A stretch of DNA of 64,000 bases, taken from the NCBI RefSeq assembly GCF_030269125.1, contig NZ_BSSM01000004.1:456725-520724 (forward strand), given 5' to 3'. The notes under the pieces were generated by a model, which saw nothing but the letters and a program-made list of their open reading frames with translations, was not told the DNA's origin and made no database searches. Within the stretch, counting starts at the first letter, position 1. Each line of letters opens with the position of its first letter. Shown in pieces: positions 47,518 to 56,700 of the stretch. The stretch comes from Streptomyces hygroscopicus subsp. hygroscopicus (GTDB lineage: Bacteria; Actinomycetota; Actinomycetes; Streptomycetales; Streptomycetaceae). The position numbers and the translations under genes were made by a program.

Positions 47518-48533
47518 CCGCGCTCCACGCTCCCCCCGCCGCACCCGAAGTCCTCGCCCACTGCGCCGCATTGGTGCGGCCCGCCCTGCGCAAGGCGGTG
47601 GACCGGCTGCACCCGTGGACGGCCGAGATGGCCGCGTACTCCTTCGGCTGGTGCGAGGTGGGTGGCACGCCCGCCACCGCACCGGGCGGCAAGGGCGTAC
47701 GGCAGGCGCTGGCGGTGCTCGGCGCACGGGCGGCGGGCGCCGACGGACGGGCCGGGATCCCCGCGGCGGTCGCGGTGGAGCTGGTGCACACCTTCTCACT
47801 GCTGCACGACGACATCATGGACGGCGACACGACCCGTCGCCGCCGCCCGGCCGTGTGGAAGGCATACGGCACCGGCCCGGCCGTGCTGGCCGGCGACGCC
47901 CTGTTCGCGCTGGCGGTGGAAACCCTCACCGCCGTGCCGCAGAGCGCCCGCGCCGTACGGCTGCTGTCGGCAGCCCTCGCCGACCTCGTACGCGGACAGG
48001 CCGACGACCTGCTGTTCACCGGCCGGCCGTACACCGGCCCGGACAGGGTGACGGCCGAGGAGTACCGATCGATGGCGGAGGCCAAGACCGGCGCCCTGCT
48101 GGGCTGCGCCTGCGCGCTGGGCGCCGTGCTCGGCGGAGCGGACGAGGACACCACCAGCGCCCTGGACCGGGCCGGACGACATCTCGGCATCGCCTTCCAA
48201 CTGGTCGACGACGTGCTCGGTATCTGGGGCGACCCCGCCGTCACCGGCAAACCCGCGGGCGGCGATCTACGGGAACGCAAGAAGACCTACCCGGTGCTGG
48301 CCGCCCTGGACTCCCCGGCGGCCCACGCCCTGCCCGAGCTGCTGGACTCGCCGGCGCGGGCGCGGGAGACCGCCGGACTGATCGAGGCGGCCGGCGGCCG
48401 CACGGCGGCGCTGACCGAGGCCCGCACCCACACGACAGCCGCCCGCACCCTCCTGACACAGGCACCACTGGCCGCCGAAGCCGCAGGAGATCTGCTCACG
48501 GTGCTGGACTTCCTGGTCGGCCGCGAGCTGTAA
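47514..48533 (+). CDS. Polyprenyl (geranylgeranyl-type) diphosphate synthase
   Basis: A 339-residue trans-isoprenyl diphosphate synthase. The first Asp-rich motif is DDIMD (99-103), the second is DDVLGIWGD, and GGKGVRQ stands at the substrate-binding Lys position. The enzyme condenses allylic diphosphates with IPP. Chain length is not readable with certainty. It is coupled to the TPR gene (GTGA overlap). Downstream the DNA is decayed, and no intact terpene cyclase or other user of the product is in the window. Confidence 0.92.
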   Translation: MTALHAPPAAPEVLAHCAALVRPALRKAVDRLHPWTAEMAAYSFGWCEVGGTPATAPGGKGVRQALAVLGARAAGADGRAGIPAAVAVELVHTFSLLHDDIMDGDTTRRRRPAVWKAYGTGPAVLAGDALFALAVETLTAVPQSARAVRLLSAALADLVRGQADDLLFTGRPYTGPDRVTAEEYRSMAEAKTGALLGCACALGAVLGGADEDTTSALDRAGRHLGIAFQLVDDVLGIWGDPAVTGKPAGGDLRERKKTYPVLAALDSPAAHALPELLDSPARARETAGLIEAAGGRTAALTEARTHTTAARTLLTQAPLAAEAAGDLLTVLDFLVGREL

Positions 48534-48715
48534 ACCCACCGGCATACCTGCGGCGGCTGAGCCGGCGGCAGCAGGCCGGCCAGGCCGTCGGACCGGCCGC
48601 ACAGCGAGGTGCCCGCCCCGAGGACGACTCCTGCTCCGCAACGGCCTCCCGCCGAACCGGACATGACCGTTTCCGGCGTGCGCGGCCTGACCGGCCCCGC
48701 TGAACGGACACGCCC

Positions 48716-49130
48716 ATGACAGCTGTCGCAAGCCACCACGGTTCTGCACCGCAGGCCGAGCACCACCCGCCCCGAGGCACCACCAGAAACACGACCAGGC
48801 CATGCCCGAGCAGCAGGCCGCCCGCACCCCGCTTCCGCAGCCGACCCGGCCGCATCCGCCCGCCGGCGCCGGCCGCCGGACCGAACGGATGGACCACGAC
48901 GACGAACAGCCGCTGCACCACCGGCCCCACGGCACCGACCACGACCAACCGGGCCCGCGACCGGACCGGCGCTACGCCGAACAGACCGACGGCCCGCCGG
49001 ACGGCCGCAGCACGAACTCGACACCGGCGCCGCGCCCCGCCGAGCCGGATCAGTTCCCCGCTGGCGGCCGACCCGCGCACGACCCGGCCCCGCCGATCCG
49101 GCCCGCTGACTGGCTGTTCTCTATCCCCTC
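48716..49130 (+). pseudogene. Disrupted Pro/His-rich coding fragment after the prenyl synthase
   Basis: From about 48802 (MPEQQAARTPLPQP) to 49130 one frame has strong GC3 bias and a hydrophilic, Pro-rich sequence with RYAEQTDGPPDGRSTN. An upstream stretch from ATG 48716 (MTAVASHHGSAPQAEHH) appears to join it after a frameshift near 48790. The sequence then runs into mobile-element DNA without a stop of its own. Bacterial terpene synthases often have such N-terminal extensions, so it may be the start of a lost cyclase; this is speculative. The region 48534-48715 shows nothing else. Confidence 0.35.
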
Positions 49131-49378
49131 GGGTGACCGGTGGATTTCGAACAGGGGCCTGGTCCGGGTGAGTCGGCCGGTGCCGACGCATGGAAGAAGG
49201 GCCTCTTGGCAGCTCGCGGATGTCGAGTCCAGCGAGGAGCAAGAGGCCCTGTCGTCGAAGTGTCGCGTGGTCACGGCTGGCCGGGTCCAGTCCGTCCACT
49301 CCGGGGTGTGGCTGTCTCGCCCCCAGGCCCGGGAACGCGGCCGACAGGCCGCGGCGCCGGCCCCGGTACGGCTCGGAC

Positions 49379-49560
49379 ATGAGCGATGCCGAGTGGGCTC
49401 CGGTGCGGGACCTGCTGCCCGTTCCCGGATGGCCGGCCGGCCGGGAACCGAGGCTTCCAGGTGCTGCCCCGTCGCTGGGTCGTGGAACGGTCTTTCGCCT
49501 GGTGCCTGCGCAGCCGGCGCCTGGTCCGTGACCACGAGCGGCGCACCGACGCCAGTGTGG
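49379..49560 (+). pseudogene. IS5-family transposase remnant with internal deletion
   Basis: [21 protein letters not shown] is the N-terminus of IS5/DUF4096 transposases. After only a few codons the frame changes and [20 protein letters not shown] follows, which is the C-terminal block containing the catalytic-end YREK-like region of the same family. Almost the whole core is missing, so the element cannot move. A GGGCCTCTTG / CAAGAGGCCC hairpin at about 49199-49253 lies just upstream. Confidence 0.75.
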
Positions 49561-49855
49561 CAGCAACCTGCCAGAAGGGGGGCAGGAACCCGGCATCCCG
49601 CATGGTGTTCCGACAACCAGGCGGATCCGCTGCATCAGCTCCCGCACGTAGCGCACGACCTCCGACGCACCGTATGGTGCCTGTCTCCCCGCCGCGAGCA
49701 GGTGTTCCGCCGATGTCGCTTTCGCCGTGTGCGTCCAGCGGGTGGGCTGGTAGCACTTCACCGGCCGCCACAACCGACGTTGCTGCCGGCGCTGCCCGCT
49801 CGGGGCATCGCTGGAGGCCGACATCGAGCGGGCGCGGCGTGAGTTCCTGGGGCTC

Positions 49856-50254
49856 ATGGAGCCGGGCGCGCTGGAGGCGGAGCCGGTCCTGGCGGCGTCC
49901 GCGGTCGCCTTCACCGCGCTCCAGGCCGTGGGGCAGGCCCTGCCGGAGTACCGCAGCAGCGCCCTCGGACGGCTCGGGCGGACCGAGGAAGCTGAGGCGG
50001 AGGAGCGGCGGGCGTACAAGACCGGGCAGGGGCGCCGCTGGTACAGGCACAACCCGAACGGTGCGGACGCTGTTGCGGCCGTGGCGAAGGCCGCCGACGC
50101 GGCCCAGAGCGCCGCCGTCGTCAACGAGCACCCCGAGAGCGATGACCATCACGGACGTCTCACGTACCGCGCTGCAGGCCACGGAGGATTACGGACTCTG
50201 GGCGCCCTCTCCCACCCGGGGGATCGCCGAGGTAAGCCCGGAAGCCGCCAGTAG
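49856..50254 (+). CDS. Hypothetical protein, possibly a fragment
   Basis: 132 codons from ATG 49856 with strong GC3 bias and a mixed, alpha-helical composition ([39 protein letters not shown]). Good coding signal continues upstream of the ATG ([12 protein letters not shown]), suggesting a truncated start. The last third runs into the 46-bp inverted repeat that bounds a putative mobile element, so the C-terminus is probably replaced. No family is recognised. 49561-49855 shows only degraded sequence. Confidence 0.4.
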   Translation: MEPGALEAEPVLAASAVAFTALQAVGQALPEYRSSALGRLGRTEEAEAEERRAYKTGQGRRWYRHNPNGADAVAAVAKAADAAQSAAVVNEHPESDDHHGRLTYRAAGHGGLRTLGALSHPGDRRGKPGSRQ

Positions 50255-50263
50255 TTGATCTTG
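50218..50263 (+). repeat. Left 46-bp terminal inverted repeat
   Basis: Perfect inverted copy of 50943-50988. Read outward-in it starts GGGGGATCGCCGAGG. Both copies contribute the same C-terminal codons (ending VSPEAASS and a stop) to reading frames entering the element from outside. Confidence 0.9.
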
Positions 50264-50535
50264 AGTTGTGTCATCGGCCGTCACCCCCGGATATCCCCGG
50301 CCTTCGGGCCCGGGTCGGCGCGCTGACCGGAGCCGCCCGCCGTTTCGGGCGGGTCCGCCCGAAACGGCGCCGGGCCGACGGCGCCGATGAGCAGTCCGGC
50401 GTGTACGGGCGGCGTCCGTTCTTCCTCGCGCCACCGTCGTGATCCCGCGCGCCCCGTCGTACTCCTGTATGCCCTCGCGGGTTACGCCAACCGCTTCTAG
50501 GTTCAGGTTCAGCGCTACTGCAAGGAGGAATACGC

Positions 50536-50856
50536 GTGATCCGTAAGGCTGCTGCTGCCACGCTCGTCGGCATGGCACTGCTCTTGTCCTTTGCTGGGCC
50601 GTCGACCGCCGGCGCGCAGGGCAGGGAACTCACCTGTAACACCGGGGTCACCAATGAGGGAACGTATGGCTTCGCTCACTGCGTGAACCACACCAACCGA
50701 GCTATCGCCTTCCGCGCCAAGGTGGTCTGCGGCTGGGAGGCCGACCATAACGGTGACTGGGTGACGTTGAATCCCGGTCAGGAGGGCTGGTCCGGCGCCT
50801 GGTGCAACGGTCCGATCGGCACGGGTGTGGGCAGCGTGGACTGGGAAGAGGGCTGA
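50536..50856 (+). CDS. Small secreted protein carried inside the inverted-repeat element
   Basis: 106 residues from GTG 50536 with AAGGAGG 8 nt upstream. A clear signal peptide (MIRKAAAATLVGMALLLSF, cleavage near AGA-Q) precedes a mature domain of about 77 residues with cysteines in LTCNTG, FAHCVNH, VVCGWE and WCNG, enough for two disulfides. The pattern resembles small actinobacterial exoproteins of unknown function. The gene lies wholly between the two 46-bp repeats and has a good ribosome site, so it would be the cargo of that element. Confidence 0.85.
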   Translation: MIRKAAAATLVGMALLLSFAGPSTAGAQGRELTCNTGVTNEGTYGFAHCVNHTNRAIAFRAKVVCGWEADHNGDWVTLNPGQEGWSGAWCNGPIGTGVGSVDWEEG

Positions 50857-50942
50857 GGCTGCTGTTCCTGGGCCCGGTGTTCGTGTGGCTGCTGCTGTGT
50901 CTGTTGGGGGGAGCGTATGAGTACCGGGCCTTTGGTTTGTTC

Positions 50943-50988
50943 CAAGATCAACTACTGGCGGCTTCCGGGCTTACCTCGGCGATCCCCC
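50943..50988 (-). repeat. Right 46-bp terminal inverted repeat
   Basis: Perfect inverted copy of 50218-50263, with no mismatch over 46 bp. The interior end is followed by sequence unlike the left interior, so identity stops sharply after the repeat. Confidence 0.9.
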
Positions 50989-51202
50989 ACCCGGGCCGGA
51001 CAGCACAGTGCGCCGGGACCGGGGTGGTCTCGGCGCACGGTGCGGTGCGGCGGCGCCGGGAAGGCATTCTGCGGCGAGCTGGGCGCGCGGCGCGGCGGGT
51101 CGGTGTCTCAGGTGATTTCCGGCTGGCGCGTTCCTGTGACCTGGGCAGGAACACAGCGAACATGTCCGGGACGTGGTTGCGGACTCGCTGTGGCTCACTC
51201 GA

Positions 51203-51340
51203 TCAGAGTGTCTCCCTGGGAGACGGTTGTCCGTCTTCGAGTAGCTGGGCTTCGAGGTTGGCGGTGCGTTTGTCGGCGAAGCGGACGTTGTCACGGGCCG
51301 CGGCGAGCCGGTCGGTCGCTCGCCGGTTCTCCTGCTCCAT
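51203..51340 (-). pseudogene. Short coiled-coil-like coding fragment
   Basis: 45 codons starting MEQENRRATDRLAAARDN with Ala, Arg and Glu heptad-like spacing and good codon usage, ending at TGA 51203. It resembles the C-terminal helices of recombination- or plasmid-associated proteins, but no family is identified. A stop stands just before the ATG in the same frame, so it is probably the tail of a broken gene. Confidence 0.3.
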
Positions 51341-51451
51341 TTCCCGGACTCATCGACTGGCGCTGTAGTATCGGGGGCGCCGGCAGGCCGGTGCCCGGCA
51401 GGACCGGACGCCGTGGCCTGCTTGGCCGTCAACCACCGAGGGGGACTTTTG

Positions 51452-51550
51452 ATGATCCGTCGCTATGCCACTATCGCCGCAGCCACGGTGCTGGCCATCA
51501 TCGCAGCATCCACCGCGGCGTTCGCGGGCACCATTCCCAACACCCCGTGA
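51452..51550 (+). CDS. 32-residue secreted peptide precursor
   Basis: A complete short gene: GAGGGGGA lies about 6 nt before ATG 51452, and a stop follows codon 32. The product is nearly all signal peptide: MIRRY, a hydrophobic run of about 18 residues, then STAAFA-G as a signal peptidase I site, leaving GTIPNTP. The mature product would be a 7-residue peptide. It could be a secreted signalling or modified peptide; it could also be a truncated secreted protein. The gene follows an element carrying another secreted protein. Confidence 0.65.
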   Translation: MIRRYATIAAATVLAIIAASTAAFAGTIPNTP

Positions 51551-51677
51551 CCTGAGCATCTGCGGGCTGGTTCCTTCACGAGGCCGGCCCGCAGTGCTGT
51601 GCGCGTGGCGCGACGGCCGCCAGGAGTCGGCTCTACGATCCGCGCGTGGGACAGACCCCGGCACAGAAGGCCGCCAA

Positions 51678-52040
51678 GTGGCACGCGGGCAGCAGCCGAA
51701 GAAGCGGCCCGGCAAGGCGCAGCGCGAGGCGATCAAGCGGGCGCAGGCCGCGAAGAAGACGGCGGCGAAGAAGGCGGTGCCGCTGCCGCGCGGATCGGTG
51801 CGGGCCGCGTACCCGGGCGCCTGCCCGGCCTGCTTCAAGGATTACGCCAAGGGCGAGGCCATCACGAAGGTGGCCGACGGCTGGGGACATCCCGGCTGCG
51901 CGCCCCGGCAGATGTCGGCAGCCGAGCGCGAGTTCGCCCGGAACAAGGCCCGGATCGAGAGCGGCGAGACGTTCCGCGGCCGGAAGCCCTCGGACTGGCG
52001 GCGCGGAGCCTCGCCGTCCAGCACCCGGCCCGCCCGCTGA
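51678..52040 (+). CDS. Small basic protein with putative zinc knuckle
   Basis: 120 residues from GTG 51678, with AGAAGG 7 nt upstream. The first 35 residues are rich in Lys, Arg and Gln (QQPKKRPGKAQREAIKRAQ), as in DNA-binding tails. The middle has CPACFKDYAKGEAITKV and GWGHPGC, a likely zinc-binding pair of knuckles. The C-terminus is charged (EREFARNKARIESGE). Similar small proteins occur on actinobacterial plasmids and integrative elements. It stands between mobile-element remnants; function unknown. Confidence 0.75.
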   Translation: MARGQQPKKRPGKAQREAIKRAQAAKKTAAKKAVPLPRGSVRAAYPGACPACFKDYAKGEAITKVADGWGHPGCAPRQMSAAEREFARNKARIESGETFRGRKPSDWRRGASPSSTRPAR

Positions 52041-52203
52041 ACTCCAGCCGGAAGGTGTGGTGTCGGCCACGGACAAACCCACACGACATGCGGATGGTCA
52101 AGGAGGAATCGGACACCGGCTGTCGCTGACCGTTAGACGACGGCCAAGGGGCGCTTCCTCACGGTGGCCCCGGCCCGTGCGCACATCCGCGTACGGGTTG
52201 GCG

Positions 52204-53050
52204 GGAGCTGCGCCCCACCGACCGGCACGACCGGATCACCAGAGACACCCTGAACGCGTTGAAGGAGACGGGCCTGGTCCGGGTGGAGACGCGACTGGAG
52301 TCGGGACACCAGCTATGGGTGCTCACCGAGAAGGGCCACAAGTAAGCCAAGCTGCTGCTGCCGAAGACGGTGCGGATCTCCGCGCTGCGCAAACTCCGCC
52401 TCGACGCCAAGGGCCGGCCGGTGAAGGACGACGGCTACGACGAACACGCCGCCGCCGTTACCTCGACCGCCGCCGTACTCACCGGGGCCGGGTACGGCAT
52501 CCCGCTGTCCTGGCAGACCGAGATCGCCCACAAGCTCCCCTACGGCTACACCCAGTACGCCGACCTGACGATGCGCGCCCCGGACACCGGGGTGCCCGCG
52601 ATGCTCCTGGAGGTCGACCGCGTCACCGAGCCCGTCGACGAACTGGTGGCCAAGCTGCGCCGCTACCACGACTGGTTCAAGCTTCTGGCGCCCAATGCCT
52701 ACGCGAACAAGGAGAAGGCGGCCTCGGCGGCAAGGTGCGGCGGTGCACGAATTCCGCCTGTGGTCGCGGGTCTATCCGGTGACGGGCCGCGAGGGGTACG
52801 TGCCGGTGGCGTTCGTGTTCACCGGCCGGACGGCCGCCCAGCGCGCCAGCCGGATCGAGCGCCTGGAGCAGGCCGCCCGCGCCTACTTCGCCAGCACCCC
52901 GCACCCGTGGGCTCAGGTCACGGCCGTCGACTACCACCAGGCGGTGCCTGTGGTCGTCACCGAGCTGGAGCGGATCACCGCCGACCCGCCGGGGCCGAGC
53001 TGGCCAAGGGCTCGGCCCACACCTCCGAACTGCGCTTCATGGCCTACGAC
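52204..53050 (+). pseudogene. Replication-relaxation family protein, multiply broken
   Basis: Reading along the plus strand, RHDRITRDTLNALKETGLVRVETRLESG ends at an in-frame TAA (52343-52345). The same frame then continues through KAKLLLPKTVR and YGYTQYADLTMRAP to about 52727. A frameshift leads into HEFRLWSRVYPVTGREGYVPVAFVF, and another near 53000 into AELAKGSAHTSELRFMAY. Together they match the replication-relaxation family found on Streptomyces plasmids and integrative elements. One nonsense and at least two frameshift lesions make it inactive. 53051-53250 contains cysteine-rich scraps of another small protein. Confidence 0.7.
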
Positions 53051-53250
53051 ACCACTCCATGCCCCGCTCTGTGCCGCGGGCACTCGAATGGCTTCCTGGC
53101 ACACCGCGGCGGACCACGATGTCTGCGGGCCGTGCCCCGAGGCCCCGGTGCCGAAGACGAAGACGGCACGTTTTGCACCGCGCACCAGCGCGGGCCCTCG
53201 CTCCGGCCTTACTGTGGTGGTGGAACGCTCGGTCTTTAGGGGGGACGGAG

Positions 53251-53721
53251 ATGCTGGAACAGGCGTTGACGGCACTGGCCGAGGCCGGCGGGACCGCGGT
53301 GGTGCAGGCCGTCGGGACGGACGCATGGGCGGGGCTGCGGCAGGCGCTGGGACGCTGGTTCGGCCGGGGGGACGGCTCGCGGGAGCGCGCGGAGCTGGAG
53401 CGGTTGGATCGGACTGCAGAGGAACTGGTGACGTCGGCGGCCGATCAGCGGACAACTCGTCACGAGGCCGCTTGGGGAACTCGTTTCGAGACCCTTCTGG
53501 AGAATCTGGACGAGCGCGCGCGAGCCCACGCCGCCGAGGAACTGCGCGCCCTGCTGAGTCAGTACGCCCCGCAGAAAAACGTGTCGGCCGGACAGGGCGG
53601 TCTGGCCGCGGGCCGGGACATAGGCGTGCGTGCCGAGGGGGAAGGAGCGATCGCGGCCGGACTCATCCAGGGGGGCGTCCATGTCGGCCGCCCTTCGAGG
53701 CCGGATCCGACCCAGGGCTGA
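53251..53721 (+). CDS. Small protein encoded before the STAND-TPR-HExxH gene
   Basis: 156 residues from ATG 53251, with GGGGGGA 5 nt upstream. The first 115 residues are predicted helical (MLEQALTALAEAGGTAVVQAV, FETLLENLDERARAHAAEEL). The C-terminus is a Gly-rich repetitive stretch, AGQGGLAAGRDIGVRAEGE then AAGLIQGGVHVG, similar to the N-terminal QGGVSVGSVAGDVHF of the next protein. The stop at 53721 is 29 bp before the next start, so both are in one operon. It is probably a partner or regulator of the big protein; no named family is recognised. Confidence 0.8.
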   Translation: MLEQALTALAEAGGTAVVQAVGTDAWAGLRQALGRWFGRGDGSRERAELERLDRTAEELVTSAADQRTTRHEAAWGTRFETLLENLDERARAHAAEELRALLSQYAPQKNVSAGQGGLAAGRDIGVRAEGEGAIAAGLIQGGVHVGRPSRPDPTQG

Positions 53722-53750
53722 ACGGACCGGCTACTCCAAGCCCCTCACCT

Positions 53751-56700
53751 GTGTCTCCGGCCGTGGTCGGCAGCACGAGCATCGCCGCGCGGGCCGTTCA
53801 GGGCGGTGTGTCGGTGGGGTCCGTCGCCGGTGACGTGCACTTCACCTACGAGGGCATGCCGCCCGACCACGGTTACCCGGGGCTGGCACTGTCCGCCGTG
53901 AGCATGCCGTTGGCCGTACCGCAGCGCAGAGTCCCGCAGGATCGGTTGAGGGGACGGGAGGCTCTGGTCGACGAGTTGACGCGCGTCCTGTCACAGCGAA
54001 CAAGTGGGGCGGACGGCGTCTGGCTGCTCGCGGGGATGGGCGGATGCGGCAAGACGACCGTTGCCCTGGAGGTGGCCCATCGTCTGATCGGCGTCCGAAG
54101 ACAGGTGTGGTGGGTGCCGGGGGCGGAGAGCGAGGGCTTGTCCGCGGCGCTGCGTTCCGTCGCGTACGCCGCGGGCGCCGTACCCAGTGACTTCGTCGGC
54201 ATGCATCCGGCGGATGTGCTGTGGCGGCGTCTCGAAGCACTCACCACTCCTTGGCTCCTGGTTCTCGACAATGTCGACGATCCTGCTGTCCTCGCGGCAG
54301 CCCCTTCCCGCACGCGCGAGGGAAGGGGCTGGTTACGTCCACCGCCACACCTGAACGGGGCGGTGCTCGTCACCAGCCGTGAGGCGCGCACCGAACGGTG
54401 GGGATCGTGGGTGACCAGTTTCGACATCGAGCCTCTCTCCAGCGGTGACGGTGCGCAGGTACTGCGGGACCTGGCGCCCGATGCCGGCAGCGAGCGGGAC
54501 GCCCAGGAACTCGCTGAGTATCTCGGTGGTCTCCCGCTCGCCCTCGACCTGGCCGGTACCTACCTTGCGCGGATCGCGCACGACCCCTGGCCGTCACCGT
54601 CGGCGCCCAGCACCTTCGTCGCCTACCAGCACAGCCTCGGCGGGCGCCTGGAGGACATGGCCTCCGATCCGGATACGGACCTGGCGCCGGCCGAGCGGAG
54701 CCGTCGAGCGATCGTCAGCACCTGGGAACTCTCTCTTGACCTGCTGGACCGGCAGGGCGCCGATCTGGCGCGCCCGCTCCTGCGGCTGCTCTCGGCCTTC
54801 GGCCCCGCTCCCATCCCCTACCAGGAACTCCTCGACCTGGACTTGCTCGCCGGGAGTAGCCTCTTTCCCGACCTGACGTTCTCCCGGCTCCAGGAAGCAC
54901 TGCGCAGCCTGACCGGGCTGAAACTGGTCAACGTCGAGACCACGAGCGACACGAGAGACGGGGGCGGCGGCGATCCACTGAGGTGGATCACCATCCATCC
55001 GATGGTCCGTGCGGCCAGCCGCGCCCACCCCGCGTTCACGGAACAGACGTCGTCGATGCTGCGTCTCGTCTCGGGGCTCCTCCACGAGTTCACCAGCCCC
55101 TGGGACGTGGCCGACCCCGCGCAATGGCCGAAGTGGCGGGCGATCGCGGCCCACGGTTCGGCCGCTCTCCTGCTGCTTCATGCCCTGGAACGCGGCGACG
55201 GGGCCGCCACCGCGGATCTGGTGGTCACGGCGACCGAGACCGCAGTGCGCACGGCCCTCTATCGCCTACACGTAGGCATGTTCGGAGAATCCGTTTCCCA
55301 GCTCAGAGCCGCCCGCGATGCCAGGGCCCGGCTGCTCGGTGCGGAGGACCCTGCCACCATCGGTGCTGGACTGGCCCTGGCCTGGGCTCTCCGTTCTGCC
55401 GGCGACCTCGTGGAGTCGGACAAGCTGTACCGGCAACTGGCCACCGTGTGCGAGCGCAGTCTGCCCGCCGATCACCCGTATCTCCAGTCGGTCCGCACGG
55501 GCCGGGCGCGCACTTTGGGGCAACTGGGAAGGTACGAAGACGCCGAGGCGGAACTGCGTGCCGCGCTCGTCCTTCGGCAGCGCGATCCGAAGGCCGGATC
55601 GCGAAGCATCCTGCGCATCCGGTCCGACCTGGGCCGAATGGCATACAACCAAGGGCGCCTCGAAGAGGCAGTCACTGAGCTGCGCGAAGTACGCCGGCTC
55701 ACCCGGGCCCTGGCCAGACAGGGAGAGCTGGACTCCCTGGAAGTCGGGCCGAGTCTCGTGCGTGCCCTCCGCGAGGCGGGTCATGCCGAGGAAGCCGAGG
55801 CGGTGGCCGAGGAAGTCCTGGAAGAACACCGGGCGGTGCTGCCACCCGACCACCGTGCCGTGCTGATCGCCCGCTACGAACGCGCCCGCCTCCTACGGGA
55901 TCACGAGTGGGACCGCAGATTCCTCGAACAGGCGAGGGACGACTTCGCGGACATCTGGAAGGCGGCCAGCCACCGGCTCGGTCCGGATCATCCCGACACC
56001 ATCGCCACCCAGCACGAACTCGCCACCGTCTGGCACCTCCTGGGGCACCCCGATCGTGCCGCCGAACACTTCCTGGCCGCGCTGGAAGCAGGCAGGCGCA
56101 GGCTCGGCGAAGACCATCCCAATGTCGCCGTCTGTGCCCGCAACCTCGCCATCGTTCGCACCGAACTCGACACCGAACTCGACCTCGCACCCGATTCGGG
56201 ACCCGATTCGGGACCCGACGAAGCCGCCGTTACACCCGCTCCAAGGGACGGCCACAACCAACCAACCGACGCCCCCTCACCCCAAGGAGCTTCCCCGGTG
56301 CGCGAATCGAGGCGTAACAAGTTTCCGCCGCTGTCGGACCTTCCCGACCTGACGCAGCTCTCACTCGAAGACGCACTCGCCCCTGAGCGGGACGACTCCG
56401 CCTCTTCCCCCGCCCTGGAAAGGCTCCTGGACCGCTTCGCGCGAGCGGACCGCACCACTGCCAGCTACGTTGGCGAGGGAGGAGGGCCGGCCTACTCGTC
56501 GGGCTCATCCACCCCGCGCACCCCCCCATCAGCCGTCCCCCGCCGTCCGGCACCGACCTACCGGCCATCCACCGCCCCCGACGCTGAGGCAGATCCCTTT
56601 CGCGGAGCCGAACCGAACGCGCCCACCTCCGCCGACGCCGACATACAGGCCCTGGCGCGGGGCGAGGACGACCGCCACGTGGTGAAACGACTGCGAGCCC

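Larger units (their letters stand above)
50218..50988. mobile_element. 771-bp element with 46-bp perfect terminal inverted repeats (Tn3-derived miniature element type)
   Basis: Positions 50218-50263 are the exact reverse complement of 50943-50988 over 46 bp. The outer ends begin GGGGG and contain GCCGAGGTAAG close to the tip, like the long GGGG-starting repeats of Tn3/Tn4651-type transposons. ACCC directly flanks both ends (50214-50217 and 50989-50992), which may be a target duplication. Inside is one small secreted-protein gene and no transposase. This fits a non-autonomous Tn3-derived inverted-repeat miniature element; a rearrangement by other means is the alternative. Confidence 0.65.

Noticed and set aside
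48802..49842. A single intact 346-codon gene
   Set aside because: Coding bias is lost after about 49130, where the sequence enters IS5 remnant DNA; the frame stays open by chance.
50218..50988. Pair of attachment sites for a site-specific integrase
   Set aside because: The 46-bp copies are inverted rather than direct and no integrase is enclosed.
53251..53721. FxsA-type RiPP precursor for the fusion enzyme
   Set aside because: It is 156 residues long and does not end in an F-x-S-x-x C-terminus.
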